15,480 nt of DNA from JARRNO01 sp037384885. Its GTDB lineage: Bacteria > Acidobacteriota > UBA4820 > DSQY01. Location: the NCBI GenBank assembly GCA_037384885.1, contig JARRNO010000110.1, positions 1 to 15,480 of the forward strand. Direction: 5' to 3'. The notes beneath the pieces were generated by a model. It was not told the DNA's origin. It saw nothing but the letters and a program-made list of their open reading frames with translations, and ran no database searches. Of this stretch, positions 1-7,143 are shown one piece after another (the first letter of the stretch is position 1; each line of letters starts with the position of its first letter). The position numbers and the translations under genes were made by a program.

Positions 1-36
1 TTGCCGAAAGGGCGTTTTTCCAACCCAAAAAAGCTC

Positions 37-2091
37 TTATACACGAACAGACTCCGACACGCCCAGAAGGCTCGCCGTGTCGATGACGAGCACGACCTGG
101 TTTTCTCCGATTTCGGTGGCCCCCGCTACGCCCGGGATGTTTCCGAGGCGGGCCCCAAGAGGATGCATGACCGTCTCCTGCTCTCCAAGCAAAGCATCCA
201 CCACGATGCCGGCCATTCTCTCGCCCCTCCGGGCCACAACAACGAAGGAGTGTTCCGGGCGCTTTGACCCGTCGCGTTTCAGGTCAAACCGGTCCTCGAG
301 GCGAAGCAGCGGGAGGGTCGTTCCCCGCAAGTTGTACACTTCTCTCTGATTGACCCAATCCACTTCCTTTTCACTGATTCGAAAGCTCTCCAGGATAGAA
401 GCGATGGGAACAGCGTATGTCTGATCGCAGCAGGACACGATAAGGGACTGGACGATGGCCAGTGTAATGGGAACGGTCAGCCGGAAGGTGGTGCCTTTGT
501 TCGGTTCAGAATAAACCGATACGTTGCCCTTCATGCTTTCGGCGGCGGCTTTGACGGCGTCCAACCCGACACCCCGGCCGGAAACCTCCGTAACCTTCCG
601 GGCCGAACTGAAACCCGGCTGGTAGATGACCTCCATCAACTCCTCTGAGCTGACCTGAGCCGTTGCGGCGATAAAGCCTTTCTGAATCGCCGCCTCCCGG
701 ATTTCGTCCAGCTGGAGTCCCCGGCCATCATCCGTAACCTCGACGCTGATCGAATTGCCTTCCTGATACGCGATGATCATGAGCATGCCTTCCGCGGGCT
801 TTCCCGAAGCGGCGCGGACTTCGGCCGACTCAAGACCATGGTCGATCGCATTTCGAATGAGGTGGATCAGAGGCGCCACCAGTTCGTCGATCATCACCTT
901 GTCGAGTTCGGTCTCTCCACCGTAAAGTTGAATGGACACCTGCTTGCCCGCCTCCCTCGCCATTTTGCGGGCGGTCCGGCTGAGACGGTGAAAGATTTGG
1001 CCGATGGGAACCAGGCGGATGTCGATAATGGCGCGCTGAAGCTCCTCGACCTTCTTGTCCATCGTTCTCACGTGACGGCGGAATTCACGTGCGAGCTCTT
1101 CCTGCCCCGTTACGCCGGCAACCCGCTCCTGCAGAACTTCGAGCGAAGTCTGGACGAGATTCAGTTCTCCCAGAATCCCCATGACCGTGTCGAGCTTCCC
1201 GATGGACACCTTGACCGTATCGCTCAAGCCTTTCATTTCCTCGGCGTCGGCGTCGGTCTCCGAATCTTCTTCATCAAATCCGGCATCATGGGGCGAGGGC
1301 GCCTCCGGGGCCCTTGTCTGGCTCTGAGCTGAGGAGCCGATACGCAGGTCGCGAATTTCCGCCTGTTGGCCGCCCAGCATGTCTTGAACTTCCTTTTCGC
1401 TTTGCTCTGTCCCGTAGATCAGGCGAAAATGGATTCCCTCCGTCAGCGTTGGGTCTACGACAGGGAGCGTGCTGATGATCTCTCCCGTTTCGTTCAGAAG
1501 CTCCGTCAAGCTTCTCAGGCGCTCGTCAAAATCGCTGAAGTCGAATCCGACCTGGATGGAGAAAATGCTCACGTCGCTTTCGATATTTTCATTAAGGCGG
1601 TGTTCTTCGTATTCCGTGAAGGCTCTCAGGGTCTTTTCATCCAGATCGATCCGCGAAGAGAGTCCCGTCGGCTTCGCTGGCGCCGCCGATATTCCCAGCT
1701 CGATTTTCTCCATGATCGCATCGATGGAAGTTTTTTCCGCACCGCGCCCCGCCTCCCCCACAAGATTGCGCAGAATTCTCCGGCTTTCTGAAAGAAGGTC
1801 GAAAACGCCTCCGGAAAGATGTTCCTTCCCCATCCGGATCTTATCCAGAAAACTCTCGAGCTGGTGGGAGAGCGTAGTGATCTTCTCCAGGCCCAGCATG
1901 GAAGCCAGTCCCTTCAAAGAATGCATGTCCCTGAAGATCTTATTGATGCGTGCAGGGCGGACTTTCCCGGAAGCTTCCAATTCTTCGCGCGATGCCTCAA
2001 GAGCATCACCCAAGCTTTCCAGGATCTCTTCCGCTTCCGCCACGAAATCGGCTAGTGCTTTCGCCTGGGCTTTGTCCATTCCTCCATCCAC
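37..2091 (-). CDS. cheA: CheA-type chemotaxis histidine kinase
   Basis: Cytoplasmic kinase of a chemosensory array: it autophosphorylates on an Hpt histidine and passes phosphate to a CheY-type receiver. Domain order over 684 residues: Hpt domain at about 1-115 with the phospho-site in MHSLKG (His57); a P2-like ferredoxin-fold region at about 170-235; an acidic linker at 264-286; a dimerisation helix pair at about 290-355; the HATPase core at 355-543 with N-box LIRNAIDHGLE, G1 DDGRG and G2 GRGVGLDAV; and a CheW-like domain from about 545 to the end. All catalytic motifs are present and the length is normal. There are two possible starts, Met1 and Met5. A GGAGG lies between them, too close to the second ATG, so the first is kept although its own ribosome site is weak. 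The cheY-like gene sits 29 bases upstream, so the two are probably cotranscribed. No receptor or cheW gene is visible; they may lie beyond the left edge. The role could be chemotaxis or another Che-type output. Confidence 0.95.
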   Translation of the reverse strand: MDGGMDKAQAKALADFVAEAEEILESLGDALEASREELEASGKVRPARINKIFRDMHSLKGLASMLGLEKITTLSHQLESFLDKIRMGKEHLSGGVFDLLSESRRILRNLVGEAGRGAEKTSIDAIMEKIELGISAAPAKPTGLSSRIDLDEKTLRAFTEYEEHRLNENIESDVSIFSIQVGFDFSDFDERLRSLTELLNETGEIISTLPVVDPTLTEGIHFRLIYGTEQSEKEVQDMLGGQQAEIRDLRIGSSAQSQTRAPEAPSPHDAGFDEEDSETDADAEEMKGLSDTVKVSIGKLDTVMGILGELNLVQTSLEVLQERVAGVTGQEELAREFRRHVRTMDKKVEELQRAIIDIRLVPIGQIFHRLSRTARKMAREAGKQVSIQLYGGETELDKVMIDELVAPLIHLIRNAIDHGLESAEVRAASGKPAEGMLMIIAYQEGNSISVEVTDDGRGLQLDEIREAAIQKGFIAATAQVSSEELMEVIYQPGFSSARKVTEVSGRGVGLDAVKAAAESMKGNVSVYSEPNKGTTFRLTVPITLAIVQSLIVSCCDQTYAVPIASILESFRISEKEVDWVNQREVYNLRGTTLPLLRLEDRFDLKRDGSKRPEHSFVVVARRGERMAGIVVDALLGEQETVMHPLGARLGNIPGVAGATEIGENQVVLVIDTASLLGVSESVRV

Positions 2092-2120
2092 TCAATCGGG
2101 CCGGATTGCAACGGGGAACC

Positions 2121-2489
2121 TCAGGCCAGGTACTTTTGTATGACGTTCACCAGCTCTCCGTCGGTAAAGGGTTTCACAAGGTAGTCGTTTGCTCCGATCT
2201 GCATGCCGCGCTTTCGGTCGTTCTCGCTGGACTCCGTGGAAATGATCACGATGGGAATATCCTTGTAGACGGGGTGATTACGCAGAAAGGATATCAATTC
2301 CAGCCCGTTGATATCGGGCATATTGATATCCGTGATGATCAGCTGGAACCCGTCCTCCGGAATTGCTTTCAGGGCCGAGAAACCGTTTTCCGCTTCATGA
2401 ACGTCCACATTCAGATGCTGCTCCAATGCGGAAGAAATCAGGCTTCGCATGGCGCTGTTGTCTTCCACCACGAGAACTTTGGCTTTCAT
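2121..2489 (-). CDS. cheY: CheY-like single-domain response regulator
   Basis: Stand-alone receiver domain of 122 residues with no output domain. The acidic pocket is Glu9-Asp10, the phospho-acceptor is Asp54 in IITDINMPD, the conserved Ser/Thr is Ser84 in IIST, and the conserved lysine is Lys106 in YLVKPF, so every residue needed for phosphorylation is present. The start has a good ribosome site, GAGGGGG, four bases before the ATG. It lies directly upstream of the CheA-type kinase, its likely phosphodonor. The PxFTDGEL-type C-terminus matches the short CheY regulators that control flagellar motors or other Che outputs; which of these applies cannot be told from the sequence. Confidence 0.93.
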   Translation of the reverse strand: MKAKVLVVEDNSAMRSLISSALEQHLNVDVHEAENGFSALKAIPEDGFQLIITDINMPDINGLELISFLRNHPVYKDIPIVIISTESSENDRKRGMQIGANDYLVKPFTDGELVNVIQKYLA

Positions 2490-2557
2490 CCGACCCCCTC
2501 GGAAAACCTCGGCGGGATTTTGTCCAAGCGGTGTTCCGCCCAGAGTGCTTCACGCAT

Positions 2558-2587
2558 CGATCGGCTCCGTAAAGATTTACGCGATCG
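2558..2587. repeat. Dyad-symmetric element between lipoprotein gene and cheY
   Basis: The core CGTAAA-GA-TTTACG (2568-2581) is an inverted repeat with six-base arms. It is flanked on both sides by CGATCG (2558-2563 and 2582-2587). It starts a few bases after the stop codon of the lipoprotein gene and about 70 bases upstream of the cheY start. As RNA it could form a two-part hairpin, but no U-tract follows, so a simple intrinsic terminator is not supported. It may be an operator or a processing hairpin; the function is unknown. Confidence 0.35.
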
Positions 2588-2590
2588 TGC

Positions 2591-3115
2591 TCAGTTCGAC
2601 TTCAACGACTGCCTGATAAGCTTGCCGTCATCGAACCACACAGTGCCCGTGCCGTTCAGAACCGCGCTGATTTCAATGGCATAGGGCTTCTGGGGAACCG
2701 TGTAGGAAATCGATTCAGGCACCCAGCCGCCGGAGTCCCCCATAAGTGCGTCCTGATAATTCTGAATGGACGCATGGCCGCCGCCCTCATAGAGAATATC
2801 CATCTTGAGGTAGGCCTGCCCCGAGAAATTTTCGGTCTTCATCTTGATGTCGAATGTGAATTTGGAGTTTTTACCCGGGTACTTGATGTTAAAAAGCTTG
2901 ATGGTTGTGGGCTGGGAGGCGGTGATTTTAATCGAGCCCTTGCCGTCCGCGGAAGTCGTCTTGTCCAACGACACATACTCGGGAGAGACAACCTGTTGAA
3001 GGTTGTCACACGGGAAGGTCTGCTCTACCACGGGGCCTTCCTGGCCTTTCTTGCCGCAGGCGGCAAGCATGAGTAGGCCGGCGGCGGCGGTCATGAGCCA
3101 AAGTGTCTTGGGCAT
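2591..3115 (-). CDS. Small lipoprotein with jelly-roll-like C-terminal domain
   Basis: Predicted lipoprotein of 174 residues. The start at 3115 is chosen over a longer in-frame start (3205) because it has AAGGAG seven bases upstream and begins directly with a signal peptide: MPK, a hydrophobic stretch, then the lipobox LAAC with lipidated Cys20. After a short polar stretch the mature protein is rich in beta-strand-like segments. It ends with a GTVWFDDGKL motif, which resembles the closing strand of galactose-binding or carbohydrate-binding jelly-roll domains. Catalytic residues are not expected in such a domain, so a binding or envelope role is likely. It follows the zinc-ribbon gene by 31 bases on the same strand. 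The exact family is not recognised. Confidence 0.8.
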   Translation of the reverse strand: MPKTLWLMTAAAGLLMLAACGKKGQEGPVVEQTFPCDNLQQVVSPEYVSLDKTTSADGKGSIKITASQPTTIKLFNIKYPGKNSKFTFDIKMKTENFSGQAYLKMDILYEGGGHASIQNYQDALMGDSGGWVPESISYTVPQKPYAIEISAVLNGTGTVWFDDGKLIRQSLKSN

Positions 3116-3146
3116 GCAGAAACTCCTTAAGATGGGAGGCCCTGCC

Positions 3147-3449
3147 TCAATCCAGGTCGATGTCTCGGGTGATGGGACCCGCCGGTTGCTGCTTGGCCTT
3201 TTCAAAAAGATCTTCGAACTTCCGGTTCAGAACGTCTTTCTTGCTCTTTTCACTGCGAACGGCCTCGAGATATCGTTCCTCAGACTGCCGTTTTTCCGCT
3301 TCGAGACCCTTGAGGCGGTCCTCAAAGGAGGTCGTGTTTCCGGGCTCCGCCTTGGCCTCATGGGAGACGACGAGGAGTTCCTTCCCGTCAATGGTGAGGA
3401 GCGCACCGCAACAAGGGCAGGTGACCTTGAATTCTTTCTCGTCCGACAT
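3147..3449 (-). CDS. CPCCG zinc-ribbon / coiled-coil hypothetical protein
   Basis: Protein of 100 residues, family not recognised by name. The N-terminus carries VTCPCCGALLTIDG, a single zinc-knuckle-like motif (Cys11, Cys13, Cys14), followed by a highly charged stretch at about 40-88 with heptad character, likely an alpha-helical coiled coil. There is no signal peptide or membrane segment, so it is probably cytoplasmic. The start is well supported by GGAGGT five bases before the ATG. It sits 62 bases after the response-regulator stop and 31 bases before the lipoprotein. With only one Cys cluster it would need to dimerise or use other ligands to hold a metal. No function can be assigned. Confidence 0.75.
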   Translation of the reverse strand: MSDEKEFKVTCPCCGALLTIDGKELLVVSHEAKAEPGNTTSFEDRLKGLEAEKRQSEERYLEAVRSEKSKKDVLNRKFEDLFEKAKQQPAGPITRDIDLD

Positions 3450-3511
3450 GTCCCACCTCCCTGTTCTTTACAGAATAGCAAAACCACGGCGCTCACGAAA
3501 GAGGGAGGGGC

Positions 3512-4703
3512 TCACGATTGGATCTCGAATTTCTTCAACCGATATAACAGAACATGCCTGGGGATGTTGAGGGCCCTTGCCGCCGCCGATTTATTCCCTC
3601 CTGCCTCCCGAAGCGCACGGATGATGGCGGCCCGCTCCATATCCCACAAGCTTCCGGTCACAGCGCTGTGCGGCTCAAACGAGATTACATCTTTTCCTTT
3701 GATTTCCTGCGGAAGGCCTGCAAAAGGTCTTCAGGAGCAAAAGGACGTCTTCGCCCCTCTCACGAAGGGGGGGCATACGGATGGAAATGACGTCCAGGCG
3801 GTAGAACAGGTCCTCGCGGAACTCACCGTTTCTCACCATGGTGATGAGATCGCGGTTGGTGGCTGCGATCATTCTCACGTTCACCGGAACCGGCGTGGCG
3901 CTTCCGACCGGCTCGATCACCCTCTCTTGCAGCGCGCGAAGAATTTTTGCCTGCAGGCGGAGATCCATATCCCCGATCTCATCCAAGAACAGGGTCCCGC
4001 CGTCGGCCTGTTTGAACTTGCCCGCATGGTCCGAAACGGCACCCGTGAAGGCTCCTTTTGTATGCCCGAAAAGCTCGCTCTCCAGTAACTCTCCGGATAT
4101 GGCGGCGCAGTTAATGATCACGAATGGGTTCAAGGCCCGGTGGGATAGCCTGTGCAGCGCGCGCGCCGCCAGCTCCTTTCCGGTCCCGCTCTCGCCGGTC
4201 ACCAAAACCGTTGCGTCTGTGGGACCGGTCCGCCGAATCATTTCCTTGACCTGCTGAATCGGAGGGCTTGTACCCAGTATGGCGTCGAGCGGCGCTTTCT
4301 CTTCCAGGTTTTGCCGCAAACGCCGGTTTTCCCGCTGCAGCTCGCCCACCTGGAGGGTTTTCCGGACCACCTTGAGAAGTTGATCCTTTTCCACCGGCTT
4401 GGTGAGATAATCGGCGGCACCGGTCCGCATGGCCTCAACGGCGTCCTGGATAGTCCCGTAAGCGGTCAGGAGCAGGGCGGGCAAGTCGGGATTCAGCGCT
4501 TTCGATTGTTCAAGAAGGGCGAGGCCGTCCATCCTCGGCATGCGCACATCGGTTACCAGGAGGTCGTAGGTGCCTTCTTTCAGAAGTTCGAGCGCCTCCC
4601 GGCCGTCCCGGGCTTCGTTGACTTCATAGCCTTCTTTCTTGAGGTGATAGCCGAGAACCTGCCGCAAATTAGGGTCGTCGTCCACAAGCAGAATGCGATA
4701 CAT
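3512..4703 (-). pseudogene. NtrC-type sigma-54 response regulator, broken by an internal deletion/frameshift
   Basis: Sigma-54 transcription activator. The receiver domain has Asp52 in VTDVRMPRMDG. The AAA+ domain shows Walker A GESGTGKE, the sigma-54-contacting GAFTGA loop, Walker B GGTLFLDEIGDM, sensor I and the FREDLFYRLDV arginine finger. After PPLRERGEDV the frame runs to a premature stop at 3675. The next reading frame continues from about 3711-3728 with GLPQEIKGKDV, then a Fis-type helix-turn-helix (EAGGNKSAAARAL...PRHVLLYRLKKF) ending at 3512. The roughly 55 residues that normally link these parts, including the WPGNVREL sensor II motif, are absent. The ATG overlaps the kinase stop by one base; a GTG at 4706 is an alternative start. 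It is divergent to the efflux operon, which carries a sigma-54-like promoter, so it is the likely activator. The damage is probably an assembly error; if real, the protein could not work as an ATPase. Confidence 0.85.
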
Positions 4704-5652
4704 CACTGACTCTCCACGGTCTTTTCCGGCTTTCCTGCCGTCCCGCGCGCTTCACTGTTTTCAGTAGACTCTGGCGACGGGAGAAACAACGTGAACACAG
4801 CACCACCTTCTTCTCGATTGCCGGCAGTCAAGGTCCCTGAGTGAGCCAAGGCGATCTGCCGCGTCAGGGCAAGCCCCAGGCCCGTACCGTCCTTTCGTCT
4901 GCTAAAGAACGGCTCGAAGATCTGTTCTTCTTCGCCGGGGGAGATTCCTGGACCAGAATCCCGCACTTCAATCCAAGTCCCGTCTTGACCCTGGCGTAAA
5001 TCGACCTCCACATGCCCTTCGGCAGGCGACATTTGAATCGCATTCTTCAAGAGGTTGACCAGCCCCTGCCTGAGACGGTCTGCATCGGCAAAAATCCGGA
5101 GGTTTGAATCGTCTCCGGAGACGATCAGCGCCACATGTTCTCCAGCTGCGGAGTCGCTGACCGCCGCAATACTTTCCCGTACAACCCGGCCAAGGCTCAC
5201 CCACCCGGGAGCGATGCGCATGGGTCGGCTCAAGTCCAAAAAGTCTTCGATCACCTTGGCCAGGCGGCGCGTCTCCTCTTTAAGAATTCCGAAAAAGGCC
5301 TGATGCTCGTGATCCTCGGCAAAGTCCTCTTCAAGAATTTCTGTCGCCCCCTGGATGGATCCCAGAGGTGTCCGAACCTCGTGGGCGATTCCCGCAGCCG
5401 CTCTTCCGACGGCCGCCAGTCTCTCCGCGTCGGCCAGCTCCCGTTCCAGTCTCTCCTTCTTGCTCCTTTCACGGTCGTTTCTATCCACAAGATACCCCGT
5501 CACCAGAGCGCGGCCAGGATGATCGGAATATAGCAGAGCCGGCGGTGGATGACATGCACCCACTCGGGAAAGGGCCATAGCATGTAATGCAGCGACAGGG
5601 TCGCGAAGAGAAGAATCGTCAGGAAGATCAATCGACCCATCTTTTTGGACAT
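4703..5652 (-). pseudogene. Membrane sensor histidine kinase, broken near the N-terminus
   Basis: Sensor partner of the adjacent NtrC-type regulator. The best start is the ATG at 5652, with GGAGGT four bases upstream. That frame gives about 50 residues with a membrane segment (GRLIFLTILLFATLSLHYML) and VHVIHRRLCYIPIILAALW, then hits TGA at 5500-5502. From about 5506 another frame carries the rest: a VTGYLVDRNDRER linker, a coiled coil, the HisKA box AGIAHEVRTPL (phospho-His codon 5381-5383), the N-box VNLLKNAIQMSP, G1 RDSGPGI, FEPFFSRRKDG and GTGLGLAL. Related kinases have two or three more membrane helices between these halves, so about 40-50 codons appear missing. A longer open frame from 5677 gives an N-terminus without membrane helices and is not credible. 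The stop overlaps the regulator start, typical of kinase-regulator pairs. Confidence 0.85.
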
Positions 5653-5742
5653 CAAGACCTCCGCATGAAATCTTCATGACACGACCAAGGCCACCGGATG
5701 CACAAATTCAAATCAAACCTTGTAGGCCCCTGCTGGAATACG

Positions 5743-5756
5743 GGGTCCGGCGACCC
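5743..5756. promoter_or_regulatory. Candidate activator (UAS) dyad
   Basis: GGGTC-CGGC-GACCC is a perfect five-base inverted repeat with a four-base spacer. It lies about 140-155 bp upstream of the sigma-54-like promoter, the usual distance for an enhancer bound by an NtrC-type activator. Short dyads arise by chance in GC-rich DNA, so this is only a candidate. Confidence 0.25.
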
Positions 5757-5768
5757 ATGCTCTGTAGA

Positions 5769-5799
5769 ATAATATTCACTCCTTTTGCGCAATGTTCAA
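5769..5799 (-). promoter_or_regulatory. Possible sigma-70-like promoter for the sensor kinase gene
   Basis: Read on the minus strand: TTGAAC (5794-5799) then TATTAT (5769-5774) with a 19-base spacer, about 115 bases upstream of the kinase start at 5652. Each hexamer is a fair match, but the spacer is longer than the ideal 17. Confidence 0.25.
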
Positions 5800-5896
5800 C
5801 ACTTCTCCACCCAACAGAGGGTTCCTTGAGGACGGGAGGCCCCGAAGAAACGAGTACATCCCTAAATATCAGGACGTTACCGTCTGAACAACCTGG

Positions 5897-5912
5897 TGGC
5901 ACAAACCGTGCA
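5897..5912 (+). promoter_or_regulatory. Sigma-54 (-24/-12) promoter of the efflux operon
   Basis: TGGCAC-AAACC-GTGCA matches the sigma-54 consensus TGGCAC-N5-TTGCA at every position but one. The invariant GG (5898-5899) and GC (5910-5911) are separated by exactly ten bases. It points at the TolC-like gene, with a predicted start of transcription near 5923 and a leader of about 50 bases. The divergently transcribed regulator has the GAFTGA motif required to activate such promoters, which makes the match much more believable. Confidence 0.7.
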
Positions 5913-5972
5913 CAGCTTACGCCCAACACCGGCGCATAAAGCCGGTCTGGACATTGAAGCCGAGGGTGACCG

Positions 5973-7143
5973 ATGAAGAGATTTTTGATCGCAACAGCCG
6001 TCCTGCTCCTGTTTCCGTTGACGGCCTTCTCACAGGGACCGAACGGAGGAGACGCGCTCCAACAACTCGTTGAGACGGCGCTGAAAAGCAATCCCGGATT
6101 AAAAGCGCAGCGCACCAAGGTCCAGGCGGCCGAAAAGAGACCGTCGCAAGCCCGTGCGCTCCCCGATCCCACCGCCAGCCTGGAAATGATGATGATTTCC
6201 ACCGATCATTTCGATGCGTCCAAGGCCCTTTCGAATGGAATATCGGTCGGTCTCAGCCAGCGCCTACCCTACCCGGGAAAACTGAAGCTCCGTGAACAGA
6301 AAGCCCAGCGCGAAGTCACCGTGGCGCAGGCCCGGCTTTCCGCCATGGAATCGAAAATTACCGGCGAGGTCAAAGCCGCTTCATACCAATACGCTTTGTA
6401 CCAGCGCCTGTTGTCCATCAACCAGGACACGCATGACGCACTCTCGGCGGCGGCACAGGGGGCCGCCGGAGCCTATTCCGCCGGAACGGGCACCCAAGTG
6501 GACGTCCTCCTGGCGCAAACCGCCCTGACCAAGAACCGTGCAGACAGGAAGGACTTGGAAAAGCAACTGCGCATCGTCAAGTCCCACCTGGACGATCTGC
6601 TTGGCGGAAACGCGCCCGTGTCACTCCTGAAACGGGTCCCGCTGCCCGAGCCCTCACACATTCTGCCGCTTCAGGACCTGCTGAGTTCCCTTCCAAAAAC
6701 CGCCCCCGATGTACAGATCGCCAAGAACCTGGAGTCGGTTCAAGAAACGGACGTGGCCATTGCCAGGAAGAACTTCAAACCCGATTTCATGGTGGAGGGC
6801 CGTTACCGGCACCACGACGTGAGCATGGGCGGGGGCAACTACCTGACCGCCATGGTGGGCATCACGCTTCCCTTCTTTCATTACAAGAGCCGGTACCGCC
6901 CCGCCCTGCAGCAGGCGGAACTGGAGCGCCAGAATGCGGGTTACCAAACCGACAGCATTCTGAACGGCGTCCGCTACAGATTCCTGGATGCCTACCGGAC
7001 CTCGCAGCGCGACCGGGACGTATACGCTCTTTACAAGAACGGACTCCTTATCCAGGGCCCAGGCGGACTTCCAGGTATCGCTTGCAAGGATGCAGGAAAC
7101 ATTGGGACGTCCCGTCACGGCGTCCCGGGAGACCGGAAAATGA
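5973..7143 (+). pseudogene. TolC/CusC-family outer-membrane efflux protein, frameshifted near the C-terminus
   Basis: Outer-membrane channel of a tripartite efflux pump. It starts with GAGGG six bases upstream of the ATG, then a signal peptide (KRFLIATAVLLLFPLTAFS, cleavage likely before Gln21), then long alpha-helical repeats with QRLPYPGKLKLREQKAQRE and LPFFHYKSRYRPALQQAELERQ, typical of metal-efflux TolC homologues. At about 7051-7062 the frame breaks. The matching C-terminus resumes one base on with AQADFQVSLARMQETLGRPV and stops at TGA 7141-7143, overlapping the next ATG as ATGA, just as the following gene pair does. Beside the shift, the roughly 45 residues that usually hold a VDFLTLLD-like motif are missing. 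Without recognising the shift, the gene appears fused to the next one as an 841-residue protein. Confidence 0.82.

Larger units (their letters stand above)
5653..5972. other. Divergent intergenic control region (320 bp)
   Basis: No credible gene. It lies between the divergent kinase gene and the efflux operon and holds the sigma-54-like promoter and the weaker elements listed separately. It also contains a small dyad GACG-TTAC-CGTC at 5873-5884, just upstream of the -24 element, whose role is unknown. Confidence 0.7.

Noticed and set aside
838..2684. Several plus-strand frames opposite cheA and cheY
   Set aside because: All are complementary-strand shadows of well-supported minus-strand signalling genes.
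4703..5677. Sensor kinase starting at the ATG at 5677
   Set aside because: This gives an N-terminus without membrane helices and unlike any kinase sensor region, while the ATG at 5652 has GGAGGT and encodes the expected membrane segment in another frame.
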